Assembly: GCA_018715595.1 (NCBI GenBank)
Contig: DVLI01000017.1
Location: forward strand, 1 to 64,000
Length of the DNA: 64,000 nt
Source: Candidatus Caccoplasma merdavium
GTDB lineage: Bacteria; Bacteroidota; Bacteroidia; Bacteroidales; UBA11471
Direction: 5' to 3'
Shown: in pieces, positions 33,342 through 43,070 of the stretch
How positions within the stretch are numbered: position 1 is the stretch's first letter
Layout of the letters: the number at the start of each line of letters is the position of its first letter
The notes under the pieces: generated by a model
The model's database searches: none
Seen by the model: the letters and a program-made list of their open reading frames with translations, nothing else
Told to the model about the DNA's origin: nothing
Translations under genes and position numbers: made by a program

Positions 33342-34139
33342 ATGAAGAAAATAGCATTCCTCTTGGGCGTTTTTGTCTTGTTGCAATCTTTTGGCGCAAC
33401 CGAAGCCTATGCCCGGAAAGAGAAGAAAAATAAAAAAACGCTCGTTTATGTGATTGGTGACTCGACCGTGAAGAACGGACAGGGGAGAGGCGACCGCGGC
33501 CAATGGGGCTGGGGTAGCTTCGTGGGCGAATATTTCGATGCCGACAAGGCCGAGGTGCGCAATCGTGCCATCGGCGGCCGCAGCAGCCGCACATTCATTA
33601 CCGAAGGCCGTTGGAGCGCAGTGACCGATTCGTTGGGCAAGGGCGATTACGTCCTCATACAGTTCGGGCACAACGATGGCGGCGACATCTTCACCGGGAA
33701 CCGTCCCCGCGCGTCGCTCAAAGGTGTGGGCGATGAAGACACCACCGGCATCGTCGAGGCCACCGGCGTAAAAGAGACGGTGGTAACCTATGGCGCCTAT
33801 TTGCGCCGTTATGTGCGTGAAGCCAAGGCCAAGGGAGCCAATCCCATTCTGTGCACGCTCATACCCCGCAATCGTTGGAAAGACGGGAAAGTGATGCGCG
33901 ACAACGCCCATGCCGAGTGGGCTCGTGAGGTTGCCCGTGAAGAGAACGTCCCTTGCATCGACCTCAATACCTTGATTTCGGATATCTATGATGAGATGGG
34001 GCAGGAGGCTGTCAAGTCCTGCTTTACCGATGCCGACTGGACCCATACCTCGGAAAAGGGCGCCCGCATCAATGCCGAGGTGGTGGCTCAACAAATCGAC
34101 CAGCTCAAAGGCTGCAAACTGAAAAAGTTCCTGAAATAG
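33342..34139 (+). CDS. CE12-type rhamnogalacturonan acetylesterase
   Basis: A 265-residue secreted SGNH esterase (hydrophobic signal followed by a Lys-rich mature N-terminus). The CE12 blocks are clear: Ser41 in IGDSTVKNG, GGRSSRTF with the oxyanion Gly, GHNDGGD with the oxyanion Asn, and the Asp232/His235 pair in DADWTHTSEKGA. This family removes acetyl groups from galacturonate residues of rhamnogalacturonan-I, which supports RG-I as the main target. Its start lies 20 nt behind a strong terminator, with no visible promoter of its own. It is followed by another terminator (34152-34188). Confidence 0.9.
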   Translation: MKKIAFLLGVFVLLQSFGATEAYARKEKKNKKTLVYVIGDSTVKNGQGRGDRGQWGWGSFVGEYFDADKAEVRNRAIGGRSSRTFITEGRWSAVTDSLGKGDYVLIQFGHNDGGDIFTGNRPRASLKGVGDEDTTGIVEATGVKETVVTYGAYLRRYVREAKAKGANPILCTLIPRNRWKDGKVMRDNAHAEWAREVAREENVPCIDLNTLISDIYDEMGQEAVKSCFTDADWTHTSEKGARINAEVVAQQIDQLKGCKLKKFLK

Positions 34140-34151
34140 TCCCTCTCCACT

Positions 34152-34188
34152 CTCCCTCCCCCAAAAAAGAGGGGGGGAGGGCTCTTTT
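34152..34188 (+). terminator. Terminator behind the CE12 gene
   Basis: A 9-bp stem CCCTCCCCC (34154-34162) with GGGGGAGGG (34173-34181) and a T-rich tail. Confidence 0.75.
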
Positions 34189-34246
34189 GCGGGAATCCGC
34201 CTCTTATCCTGCACAAGGAAGATAGGAGATTTGAGAGAAAAAAAAC

Positions 34247-34254
34247 TATCTTTG
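34247..34254 (+). promoter_or_regulatory. -7 box for the GH2-GH106 operon
   Basis: TATCTTTG, 57 nt upstream of the GH2 start codon. The -33 region lacks a clear TTTG at the usual distance, so the promoter may need an activator. Confidence 0.5.
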
Positions 34255-34311
34255 GCATTCGATGTGTTCTCTATGAGACGCCGCCGTGAAGATTAATGAA
34301 CGCTGTATATC

Positions 34312-37197
34312 ATGAAAAGAAAACTGTTTATCAACCTATTCATTGCATTCTGCATCGCCCTCCCCTCGTGGACGAGTGCGCAGGAAACCCGTAAGATTTA
34401 CCTCTCAGGTACCGGTTTCGGCCATACGGTGAAATGGGATTTCTATTGTACCGAAGGCCGCAACAGCGGGAAATGGAAAAAAATCGAAGTCCCTTCACAA
34501 TGGGAATTGCAGGGCTTCGGCGAATATACCTACGGTCGTTGGTACAAGGACAAGGACCGCAACAGCGGCTTGGTGAAACGGCTGAAAAATCCCAGCAAGG
34601 AGCAGGGCATCTATCGCCACACGTTCACCCTTCCCGCTTCTGCCCGCGGACAACAGGTCTCCATCGTTTTTGATGGCGTGATGACCGATACCGAAGTCTC
34701 GGTCAACGGTCAGGTGGTCGGCCCCAAACACCAGGGCGGATTCTACCGTTTCTCCTATGACATCACCGATTTTGTCTCCTTCGGGAAAAAAAATGTCCTT
34801 GAAGTGACGGTGTGGAAGCACTCCGAAAACAGGTCGGTCAACAATGCCGAGCGCAGGGCCGACTGGTGGCTTTTCGGCGGCATTTACCGTCCCGTCTATC
34901 TCGAAATCAAACCCCTTCAACACATCGACCGCTTGGCGGTCGATGCGCGAGCCGACGGCTCTATCGACGCGCAAGTCTTCCTCTCGGGCATCGACACGGC
35001 CTGCACGCTCGACGCCACCCTCTCGTCGGTAGCCACCGGTGAGGTGCTTTACGGCAAGTTGCAAGGGCGTGTGGCCGCCGGCGACAGCCTGGTTACGCTC
35101 TCGGGCGAATGGTCGGGCGTGCAACCCTGGAATCCCGAGCAACCCCACCTTTATCTCCTCTCGGTCAATTTGCGCGGCGCCGACGGGACGGTGTTGCATC
35201 GCTATGACCAGCGCATCGGTTTCCGCACGGTCGACTTCCGGGCCAAGGACGGCCTCTACGTCAATGGGGTGAAGGTCATGCTCAAAGGCATCAACCGGCA
35301 CTCTTTTTGGCCCGATGGCGGTCGCACGACCAACAAACAGATCAGCCTCGACGATGTGCGTCTCATCAAGGAGATGAACATGAACGCCATACGTTGCCAC
35401 TATCCGCCCGACGAGCATTTCCTCGATGTGTGCGATTCGCTGGGCGTTTTCTTCATCGATGAGTTGGCCGGTTGGCAAAATTCCTACGATACGCAGGTGG
35501 GTTCGCGCCTGCTCCCCGAGATGGTGACACGCGATGTCAACCACCCCTGTATCATCATTTGGAGCAATGGCAACGAGGGTGGTTGGAACAAGAATCTCGA
35601 CCCGCTCTTTGCCAAATATGACCCGCAGAAACGTCATGTCATTCACCCTTGGGCCGACTTCGATGAGCTCGATACCCACCACTATCCAGCTTACCTGACC
35701 GGCATCGCCCGCTTTACCTATGGCTACAAACTCTTCATGCCTACCGAGTTCATGCACGGACAGTATGACCAGGGTCACGGTGCCGGCCTCGAAGATTTCT
35801 GGAACAACTACAAGGCTCACCCCCTCTTTGTGGGCGGCTTCATGTGGGACTTCTGCGACAATGCGGTGAAACGTTCCGACATGGGGGGAATTCTCGATTC
35901 CGACGGATTCAATGCTCCCGACGGCATTCTTGGCCCTTACCGGGAGAAAGAGGGCAGCTATTATACCGTGCGCGATATTTGGGCGCCGATACAGGTCGAA
36001 CGTTTCTTTGTGACCCCTTCGTTCAACGGCCGTTTCTTTGTCACCAACGAATACCTCTATACGACACTCGACTCTTGTCGCATGACCTATAAGCTCTATA
36101 CCATCGCTCCGCCCTTGGCGGGAGGCAAAGGTGAGCAGACCCTTGTGGGCGAGGGAGAGGTGCAGTTGCCCTCCCTCTGTCCCGGTGAACGGGGTATCGC
36201 CACGATGACGTTGCCGGCAAACTTCTTCGATGCCGACTTGCTCGAAATCGTGGCATATCACCCCGATGGCAGCGAGATGGTGACCCGCACTTGGCCCATC
36301 GGTTATGCCGGCGATTACTGGACACGTCATCGCGACGAGGCTCCCGCTTCGGACAAGGCTGCTTGTGAGAAAAACGGCAATACGGTGAAGCTCGCTGCGG
36401 CGGGAGTGGAGGTGACCTTCGACACCACGACCGGATACATCACCCAGGTAGTGAGCAACGGTCGTCACATCTCGCTCTCCAACGGTCCTGCTCCCGTGGG
36501 CATGGTCGCTTCGGTGAAGAGTACGCAAGTCCGCCTCGATGGCGACACGGCCGTCTTTGCGGTGAAATACAACGGCAACATCGATTCGATTGTGTGGCGC
36601 ATGTCGCCCGACGGATTGCTCGACATGTCGCTTCTCATGCTCAACCGTTCGCGTTTGGGAGGAGGTCTCGACGATGCCGCCACCTATGACAACATTACCA
36701 ATCTGGGCATTACCTTCTCCTATCCCGAGAATGTCGTTACCGGCATGCGTTGGTTGGGCGGTGGTCCCTATCGCGTGTGGAAAAACCGTCTCCGTGGCGC
36801 CAACATGGGACTGTGGGAGAAAGCCTATAACAACACGATTACGGGCGAAAGCTACGAAAATCTCGTCTATCCCGAGTTCAAGGGCTATCATTCCAACCTC
36901 TATTGGGCGACGGTGCAGAACAAGGAAAGTGATTTCACGGTTTATGCCACCAGCGACGGGGTCTACCTGCGCATGCTTACGCCCGAGGAGCCTCACGAAC
37001 GCCAGGGTACGACGCTCACCATGCCCGCTTTCCCCGCCGGCGACCTCTCTTTCTTGCTCGAAATACCGGCCATTCGCAGTTTCAAGCCCATTTCGCAGCA
37101 CGGCCCGAAGAGCCAGCCCGGCTCCATTCGCATCAAATCGGGCGATGAAGGTATTTACATGGGCTTGGGCTTCGATTTCAGAAAAACCTCAAAATGA
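34312..37197 (+). CDS. GH2 beta-galactosidase-type enzyme (large)
   Basis: A 961-residue secreted enzyme with a signal peptide (ending SAQ near residue 24). The usual GH2 order follows: sugar-binding jelly roll (about 60-210), Ig-like domain (about 215-320), TIM barrel (about 325-610), and then a long C-terminal part of beta-sandwich type including a Bgal_small_N-like super-sandwich (about 700-960). Acid/base Glu422 is in WSNGNEGGWN and nucleophile Glu479 in MPTEFMHGQ. It differs clearly from the GH2 at 16613 and probably has another specificity, such as galactan backbone ends or a galacturonic/glucuronic sugar. It shares an operon with the GH106 rhamnosidase 9 nt downstream, which suggests successive action on one RG-I side chain. 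Confidence 0.88.
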   Translation: MKRKLFINLFIAFCIALPSWTSAQETRKIYLSGTGFGHTVKWDFYCTEGRNSGKWKKIEVPSQWELQGFGEYTYGRWYKDKDRNSGLVKRLKNPSKEQGIYRHTFTLPASARGQQVSIVFDGVMTDTEVSVNGQVVGPKHQGGFYRFSYDITDFVSFGKKNVLEVTVWKHSENRSVNNAERRADWWLFGGIYRPVYLEIKPLQHIDRLAVDARADGSIDAQVFLSGIDTACTLDATLSSVATGEVLYGKLQGRVAAGDSLVTLSGEWSGVQPWNPEQPHLYLLSVNLRGADGTVLHRYDQRIGFRTVDFRAKDGLYVNGVKVMLKGINRHSFWPDGGRTTNKQISLDDVRLIKEMNMNAIRCHYPPDEHFLDVCDSLGVFFIDELAGWQNSYDTQVGSRLLPEMVTRDVNHPCIIIWSNGNEGGWNKNLDPLFAKYDPQKRHVIHPWADFDELDTHHYPAYLTGIARFTYGYKLFMPTEFMHGQYDQGHGAGLEDFWNNYKAHPLFVGGFMWDFCDNAVKRSDMGGILDSDGFNAPDGILGPYREKEGSYYTVRDIWAPIQVERFFVTPSFNGRFFVTNEYLYTTLDSCRMTYKLYTIAPPLAGGKGEQTLVGEGEVQLPSLCPGERGIATMTLPANFFDADLLEIVAYHPDGSEMVTRTWPIGYAGDYWTRHRDEAPASDKAACEKNGNTVKLAAAGVEVTFDTTTGYITQVVSNGRHISLSNGPAPVGMVASVKSTQVRLDGDTAVFAVKYNGNIDSIVWRMSPDGLLDMSLLMLNRSRLGGGLDDAATYDNITNLGITFSYPENVVTGMRWLGGGPYRVWKNRLRGANMGLWEKAYNNTITGESYENLVYPEFKGYHSNLYWATVQNKESDFTVYATSDGVYLRMLTPEEPHERQGTTLTMPAFPAGDLSFLLEIPAIRSFKPISQHGPKSQPGSIRIKSGDEGIYMGLGFDFRKTSK

Positions 37198-37206
37198 TAT
37201 GATACG

Positions 37207-40020
37207 ATGAAAAAGATAAAATCATTCTCTTCCACGAAGCTCCGTTTGCTTTGCAGCGGATTGTTCTTCGGTGTCGCCGCCATGGCGGCCGCCCAGGCTC
37301 CCGCCTGGCCCGAGGTATCGACCGTGGCCAAACCCGGTGCCCGATGGTGGTGGCTGGGTAGCGCCGTCGACTCGGTCAATCTCTCAGAGAACATGGCCGA
37401 CTATGCCCGCACGGGACTCGGAACCCTCGAAATAACCCCTATCTACGGAGTGAAAGACAACGAGGCCAACGACATCGATTTCCTCTCGCCCCGTTGGATG
37501 CGCATGTATGATTTCGTGTGTGAAGAAGGCAAGCGCCTTGGGTTGAACATCGACATGAACACCGGTACGGGTTGGCCCTTTGGCGGCCCCGAGGTCTCCG
37601 TCGAGGACGCTGCCACGAAAGTCATTTTCCAGCGCTATGCGCTTGCCGGCGGAACCCGTTTGCAAGAACCTGTCACCGTCAACGACAAGAAGCAGAAACC
37701 GGTGGCTTACCTCTCTCGTCTCATGGCCTTCTCGCCGAGCGGGAAGGTCGTGAACCTCACTTCTCGGGTCGATAAGGAAACCGGTGCGCTCAACTGGACC
37801 GCCCCGAAAGGGGAGGAGTGGACCTTGGTGGCCGCTTTCGTGGGCAAAACCTTCCAGAAGGTGAAACGTGCGGCTCCCGGTGGTGCCGGTTATGTCATGG
37901 ACCATTTCTCGCACAAGGCCGTGGCTCACTATCTCTCTCGTTTCGACAAGGCTTTCAAGGCGGCCAAGGCTCCCGCGCCGGAGACTTTCTTCAATGACTC
38001 CTACGAGGTCTATGGCGCCGACTGGACGCCCGATTTCTTCGAGCAGTTTGCCCGCCGCCGCGGCTATAAACTCGAAAACCATCTGCTCGAATTTACCGGC
38101 GAGAACAACGACACCCGGGCTCGTCTCATAACCGATTACCGCGAGACCATCGCCGAGCTTCTCGAAGAGAACTTTACCCGGCAATGGACCGCATGGGCCC
38201 ACAAGCGGGGTAGTATCACCCGCAATCAGGCGCACGGTTCGCCCGGTAACCTCATCGACCTCTATGCCACGGTCGACATTCCCGAGTGCGAGGGCTTCGG
38301 TATCACCGACTTCAAGATCAAGGGGCTGCGCCGCGACTCGGTGACCAAAGAGAACGACTCAGACTTCTCGATGCTCAAATACGCCTCTTCGGGAGCCCAT
38401 ATCTCGGGCAAGCCCTATGTTTCGTCCGAGACCCTTACTTGGCTCACCGAGCATTTCCGCACGTCGCTCTCGCAATGCAAACCCGACATCGACCTCATGT
38501 TCGCGGCCGGCGTCAATCACATGTTCTTCCACGGCTTGCCCTACTCGCCCCGCGATGCCGAGTGGCCCGGTTGGCTTTTCTATGCCTCCATCAACATGTC
38601 GCCCACCAACACCATCTGGCGCGATGCTCCCGGGCTTTTCACCTACATCACCCGCTGCCAGTCGTTCTTGCAGATGGGGCAGCCCGACAATGACTTCCTG
38701 GTCTATCTGCCCGTGTATGACATGTGGTATGAGCAGCAAGGCTCGAAGTTGGGATTGGCGTTCGACATACACGGCATGGCCAAGCGTGCCCCGCACTTTA
38801 TCAGCGTCGTGACGCAGATTACCAATTCGGGCTATGATGTCGATTACATTTCCGACAATTTCGTCCGCACCACGGTTTGCCGCAACGGCTTGTTGCAGAC
38901 GACCGGCGGAGCCTCCTATAAGGCGATTATCCTTCCGGCGGTGAAGATGATACCCGACGATGTCCTCCGTCACCTCCTGTCGTTGGCGCGTCAGGGTGCC
39001 ACCCTTGTCTTTGTCGATAATTATCCGCAGGACGTTCCCGGGTACGCTTCGCTCGAAAAACGTCGCAAGTCTCTGCAATCGCTCCTGACGACCCTTCCCG
39101 ATGCCGGTGGTTTTGCCAGCGAGCAGGTGCGGGATTTCGGCAAGGGTAAAATCATCACCGGAAGCGATTATGCCGAGGTGCTCCAAATGTGCGGCGTCGA
39201 ACCCGAAAATATCAAGACCCTCTATGGCGCCCATTATATCCGTCGGGCGAATGACAAGGGCCATCACTACTTCATCGCTTCGCTGCAAGACCGCGACATC
39301 GAGGGTTGGGTGACACCCGCTGTTTCGGGGCGTTCGGTAGCCATCTACGACCCCGTTTCGGGACGTTCGGGCATGGCTCGCGTGCGTGAGGTCGATGGCC
39401 GCTTGCAGTATTATTTGCATCTGCGCTCGGGACAGTCGGCCATTGTCTGCGTCTATGACGACGAGACCGCCGGTGATGCCTGGTTCTATTATGACAAACA
39501 ACCCCTCAGCCTTTCGCTCGACAACGATTGGTCGCTCACCTTTACCGAGAGCCAACCGGCCATTTCCGGGACTTTTGACATCGACACGCTCGGCTCTTGG
39601 ACCGAATTGCCCGTGCCCGAAGCCTCAATCAACCGTGGTGCCGCGACCTATTCCATCACGTTCGACCTCCCCGAGATGCCTTGCGACGAATGGTTGCTCG
39701 AATTGGGTGATGTGCGCGAGAGTGCCCGTGTGACCATCAACGGCACGCCGGTCGACACCCTTTGGTCGGTACCGTTCTGCACTTATGTGAAGAAGTACCT
39801 CCGCCCCGGAGAGAACCGCATCGACATCGAGGTGACCAATCTCCCGGCCAACAGTATCGCCGATTACGACCGTCGCGGCATCGAGTGGCGTCGCTTCAAA
39901 GATGCCAACATCAACAATCTCGGCTACAAAAAGGGCAAGTATGGTCACTGGCAGACCATACCCAGCGGATTGCTCGGTCCCGTGCGTCTCATGCCCGTGA
40001 CAGCCAAAACACAGTTCTGA
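37207..40020 (+). CDS. GH106 alpha-L-rhamnosidase
   Basis: A 937-residue secreted enzyme with a signal peptide ending AAAQ near residue 30. It follows GH106 throughout: start of the barrel at PGARWWWLGSAVD, LEITPIYGVKDNE, NIDMNTGTGWPFGGPEV (about residues 117-133), the ETFFNDSYEVYGADWTP region (about 259), SSETLTW (about 408), and a C-terminal beta-sandwich with LELGDVRESARVTING (about 837) for sugar binding. Family enzymes are calcium-dependent inverting rhamnosidases. The released L-rhamnose would feed the rha operon that begins 216 nt downstream. It lies 9 nt behind GH2 and is ended by a strong terminator. Confidence 0.92.
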   Translation: MKKIKSFSSTKLRLLCSGLFFGVAAMAAAQAPAWPEVSTVAKPGARWWWLGSAVDSVNLSENMADYARTGLGTLEITPIYGVKDNEANDIDFLSPRWMRMYDFVCEEGKRLGLNIDMNTGTGWPFGGPEVSVEDAATKVIFQRYALAGGTRLQEPVTVNDKKQKPVAYLSRLMAFSPSGKVVNLTSRVDKETGALNWTAPKGEEWTLVAAFVGKTFQKVKRAAPGGAGYVMDHFSHKAVAHYLSRFDKAFKAAKAPAPETFFNDSYEVYGADWTPDFFEQFARRRGYKLENHLLEFTGENNDTRARLITDYRETIAELLEENFTRQWTAWAHKRGSITRNQAHGSPGNLIDLYATVDIPECEGFGITDFKIKGLRRDSVTKENDSDFSMLKYASSGAHISGKPYVSSETLTWLTEHFRTSLSQCKPDIDLMFAAGVNHMFFHGLPYSPRDAEWPGWLFYASINMSPTNTIWRDAPGLFTYITRCQSFLQMGQPDNDFLVYLPVYDMWYEQQGSKLGLAFDIHGMAKRAPHFISVVTQITNSGYDVDYISDNFVRTTVCRNGLLQTTGGASYKAIILPAVKMIPDDVLRHLLSLARQGATLVFVDNYPQDVPGYASLEKRRKSLQSLLTTLPDAGGFASEQVRDFGKGKIITGSDYAEVLQMCGVEPENIKTLYGAHYIRRANDKGHHYFIASLQDRDIEGWVTPAVSGRSVAIYDPVSGRSGMARVREVDGRLQYYLHLRSGQSAIVCVYDDETAGDAWFYYDKQPLSLSLDNDWSLTFTESQPAISGTFDIDTLGSWTELPVPEASINRGAATYSITFDLPEMPCDEWLLELGDVRESARVTINGTPVDTLWSVPFCTYVKKYLRPGENRIDIEVTNLPANSIADYDRRGIEWRRFKDANINNLGYKKGKYGHWQTIPSGLLGPVRLMPVTAKTQF

Positions 40021-40041
40021 TGTCATGATAACCTGCCGTCT

Positions 40042-40083
40042 AAAAAAATAATGGCCGTATAAAATAACGGCCATTATTTTTTT
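40042..40083 (+). terminator. Terminator of the GH2-GH106 operon
   Basis: A long A/T-extended stem with GGCCGT core (about 40048-40058 with 40067-40078), 8-nt loop and T-run. Its T-run overlaps the expected -33 region of the rha promoter. Confidence 0.85.
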
Positions 40084-40099
40084 AGTTCTATGATTTTTA

Positions 40100-40107
40100 T
40101 ATCTTTG
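40100..40107 (+). promoter_or_regulatory. -7 box for the rhamnose operon
   Basis: TATCTTTG, exact -7 consensus, with no TTTG at -33. A second candidate, TATTTTTG, lies at 40164-40171. Either start leaves a leader of about 60-125 nt before the kinase ATG. A weak -33 fits a promoter needing an activator such as RhaR of Bacteroides. Confidence 0.5.
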
Positions 40108-40236
40108 TCATTCGGAATAGTTTTTCTGCCAAAATGTCTATCCAAGACACTCAACGAAAAAACTATTTTTGTATCGCTAAAAAAACAGTATGTCGGAATT
40201 GTTCGGCATATTGAAACCTATTAGAGCAAAATATAC

Positions 40237-41718
40237 ATGAAAACACGCCACTTCTTTGCTGTGGATTTAGGGGCTACCAGCGGCCGCACGATTTTGGGTA
40301 CACTTTCCGATGGAAAGATGGAAATGAAAGAAGTTACCCGTTTTGCCAATCCTATTATCGAAACCGGAGGACATTGTTACTGGGATATTTACGCCCTCTA
40401 TCTCGAAATTGTCAAAGGCTTGAAAAAAATGGCCCAGGAGGGCGTCGCCATCGAATCGATAGGCATCGACACCTGGGGGGTAGACTTTGTCATGGTGGGA
40501 AAAGACGGCGCATTCCTGCGCAATCCCTATTGCTATCGTGACCCTCACACCGTGGGCGCCCCCGAAGAATACTTTACCCATATCCCCCGCGAAAGAGTGT
40601 ATGAGTTGACGGGAATTCAGTTTATGAACTTCAATTCCCTCTTCCAGCTCTCGACCCTGCATCGCAATCACTGCTCGGCACTTGAAGCCGCCGATAAAAT
40701 ACTCTTTGTCCCCGACGCACTCAGCTATATGCTCACCGGTGAGATGGTGACCGAATATACCATAGCATCGACCTCGCAGATACTCAATCCCCGCACCAAG
40801 GAGATGGAGAAGGAACTGCTCGATGTCGTAGGGGTGAAGAAAGAGCAATTCGCCCGCTTTGTTTTCCCCGGTGAGAAGATAGGAACTCTCACCCCTGAGG
40901 TGCAAAAACTCACCGGCCTGGGCGCTGTGCCCGTCATTGCCGTGGCCGGTCACGACACCGCATCGGCCGTGGCCGCTGTTCCCGCCCGCAACGAACGTTT
41001 TGCCTACCTCAGCTCGGGCACCTGGTCGTTGATGGGTATCGAAGTCAAAGATGCCATCATCAACAAGGATAGTTTCGAAAAGAATTTCACCAACGAAGGC
41101 GGTATCGAAGGAACCACCCGTTTCCTCAAAAACATTTGTGGCATGTGGTTGCTCGAACAGTGCCGTCGCGAGTGGTCGGCTGCCGGCAACGATTACAGCT
41201 ATCCCGAGTTGATTGCCGCTGCCGAAGCCGCTCCGGCTTTCCGCAGCATTATCAATCCCGACGCTCCCTGTTTTGCCAATCCCGCGTCGATGATCGAGGC
41301 CATACGCAACTATTGCCGTCTCACGGGGCAACCCGAGCCGCAGAGCCATGGTGAATTGACCCGTTGCATTTTCGAGAGTCTGCCGTTGCGTTATCGACAA
41401 GTGTTCGGCTATCTCCAAGAGATGGCCCCGTTCCCCATCGAATGCCTGCATGTCATCGGTGGCGGTTCGCGCAACAACCTGCTCAACCAGAATACCTGCA
41501 ACGCCGTGGGCGTTCCCGTATTGGCGGGCCCCTCCGAAGGTACGGCCATCGGCAATATCATGATTCAGGCCAAAGCCGCCGGCGACGTGAGCGACATTGC
41601 GGCCATGCGCGCCCTTATCGCCTCGTCGATAGAGCTGGGCTCGTTCACCCCCTGCGACAAAGAGGTGTGGGACGAAGCTTATGATCGTTATCTCTCGGTC
41701 TATCGCGAAGATATATAA
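40237..41718 (+). CDS. rhaK: L-rhamnulokinase
   Basis: A 493-residue cytoplasmic FGGY-family kinase that phosphorylates L-rhamnulose at O-1 with ATP. Visible features: the phosphate loop AVDLGATSGRTI (residues 8-19), GIDTWGVDFVMV (about 76), the LFVPDALSYMLTGE motif of the family's first signature (about 155), GHDTASAVAAVP (about 235), SSGTWSLMG (about 256) and the adenosine motif GGGSRNNLLNQ (about 408). Length is normal for RhaB/RhaK. It opens the rha operon, with 32 nt to the isomerase. The name rhaK follows Bacteroides usage for the same enzyme as Escherichia RhaB. Confidence 0.93.
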   Translation: MKTRHFFAVDLGATSGRTILGTLSDGKMEMKEVTRFANPIIETGGHCYWDIYALYLEIVKGLKKMAQEGVAIESIGIDTWGVDFVMVGKDGAFLRNPYCYRDPHTVGAPEEYFTHIPRERVYELTGIQFMNFNSLFQLSTLHRNHCSALEAADKILFVPDALSYMLTGEMVTEYTIASTSQILNPRTKEMEKELLDVVGVKKEQFARFVFPGEKIGTLTPEVQKLTGLGAVPVIAVAGHDTASAVAAVPARNERFAYLSSGTWSLMGIEVKDAIINKDSFEKNFTNEGGIEGTTRFLKNICGMWLLEQCRREWSAAGNDYSYPELIAAAEAAPAFRSIINPDAPCFANPASMIEAIRNYCRLTGQPEPQSHGELTRCIFESLPLRYRQVFGYLQEMAPFPIECLHVIGGGSRNNLLNQNTCNAVGVPVLAGPSEGTAIGNIMIQAKAAGDVSDIAAMRALIASSIELGSFTPCDKEVWDEAYDRYLSVYREDI

Positions 41719-41750
41719 ATCAAAAAAACTGAAACCTAAAAATAAAAGAC

Positions 41751-43001
41751 ATGAAAGAAAATCTTATCCTCAATGCGTATGAGATAGCCAAGGAGCGTTA
41801 CGCTGCCATGGGTATCAATACCGACGAAGTATTGGAGAAACTCCAAAAAGTACAAATCTCGCTGCACTGCTGGCAGACCGATGACGTAGTAGGCTTTGAG
41901 TCGGGTAGCGCCCTCTCCGGCGGTATCCAGACGACCGGTAACTATCCCGGTAAAGCCCGCAACATCGACGAAGTGCGTGCCGACCTCATCAAGGCCATGT
42001 CTTTGATTCCTTCGAAACACCGTGTCAACCTGCACGAGATTTATGGCGATTTCGGCGGTAAATTCGTAGACCGTGACCAATGCGAGCCCGCTCACTTCGA
42101 AAGCTGGATGCAATGGGCCGCAGAGTTGGGTATTAAGCTCGACTTCAACTCCTCTTCGTTCTCGCACCCCAAATCGGGCAACCTCACGCTCTCGAATCCC
42201 GACAAAGGTATCCGTGATTTCTGGATTGAACACACCAAACGTTGCCGTGCCATTGCCGAAGAGATGGGTAAACGCCAAGGCGACCCCTGTATCATGAATC
42301 TTTGGGTGCATGACGGCAGCAAGGACATCACGGTAAACCGTATGTACTATCGCAGCCTCTTCGAGCAGAGCCTCGACGAAATCTTCGCCGTAAAATACGA
42401 CCACATGAAGACCGGTCTCGAATCGAAAGTCTTCGGTATCGGTCTGGAATACTACACCGTAGGTTCGAACGAGTTCTGCGTAGGTTATGCCACCAAGAAC
42501 CAAACCCTGCTCACCATCGACACAGGACACTATCACCCCACCGAAGTGGCTGCCGACAAAGTATCGTCGATGCTGCTCTTCGTCCCCGAGCTGATTCTCC
42601 ATGTCAGCCGTCCTATCCGTTGGGACTCCGACCACGTTACCATCATGGACGACTCCACGGTCGAGCTCTTCCAGGAACTCGTTCGTTGCGATGCCATGAA
42701 CCGCGTGCACATCGCCCTCGACTACTTCGATGCTTCAATCAACCGCATCGGTGCTTATGTCATCGGTACCCGTGCCGCTCAGAAGTCAATTCTCCGCGCC
42801 TTGCTCGAACCGCTGGCTACGCTGCGTAAATACGAAGCCGAAGACAAAGGCTTCCAACGTCTGGCCCTCCTCGAAGAGGCCAAGGCCATGCCTTGGAACG
42901 CCGTATGGGATATGTTCTGCCTCAAAAACAACGTCCCCGTCGGCGACGAATTTATTCCCGAAGTGGAGAAATACGAAAGAGAAGTTACCTCGAAAAGATA
43001 A
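41751..43001 (+). CDS. rhaA: L-rhamnose isomerase
   Basis: A 416-residue cytoplasmic TIM-barrel isomerase that converts L-rhamnose to L-rhamnulose with Mn2+ or similar ions. The sequence has the RhaA pattern throughout: VQISLHCWQTDDV (about 34), GSALSGGIQTTGNYPG (about 51), NFNSSSFSHP-like DFNSSSFSHPK (about 134), and the metal-site region GLEYYTVGSNEF through DTGHYHPTE and WDSDHVTIMDD (about 226-305). It has the normal length for this enzyme. It follows the kinase by 32 nt. A hairpin (43017-43057) separates it from the permease gene. Confidence 0.95.
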   Translation: MKENLILNAYEIAKERYAAMGINTDEVLEKLQKVQISLHCWQTDDVVGFESGSALSGGIQTTGNYPGKARNIDEVRADLIKAMSLIPSKHRVNLHEIYGDFGGKFVDRDQCEPAHFESWMQWAAELGIKLDFNSSSFSHPKSGNLTLSNPDKGIRDFWIEHTKRCRAIAEEMGKRQGDPCIMNLWVHDGSKDITVNRMYYRSLFEQSLDEIFAVKYDHMKTGLESKVFGIGLEYYTVGSNEFCVGYATKNQTLLTIDTGHYHPTEVAADKVSSMLLFVPELILHVSRPIRWDSDHVTIMDDSTVELFQELVRCDAMNRVHIALDYFDASINRIGAYVIGTRAAQKSILRALLEPLATLRKYEAEDKGFQRLALLEEAKAMPWNAVWDMFCLKNNVPVGDEFIPEVEKYEREVTSKR

Positions 43002-43016
43002 AAAATCACTTCACCT

Positions 43017-43057
43017 AAAAAGGTTTATGACGGGCTTTGTCCCGTCACAAACCTTTT
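43017..43057 (+). terminator. Intercistronic hairpin between rhaA and rhaT
   Basis: A long stem with one bulge on each side (AAAAGGTTT and GACGGG pairing with CCCGTC and AAACCTTTT) around a 6-nt loop, without a T-run beyond the stem. It looks like an attenuator or RNA-processing hairpin that would lower expression of the permease relative to the enzymes. Confidence 0.5.
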
Positions 43058-43070
43058 AGTCGTATAAAAT

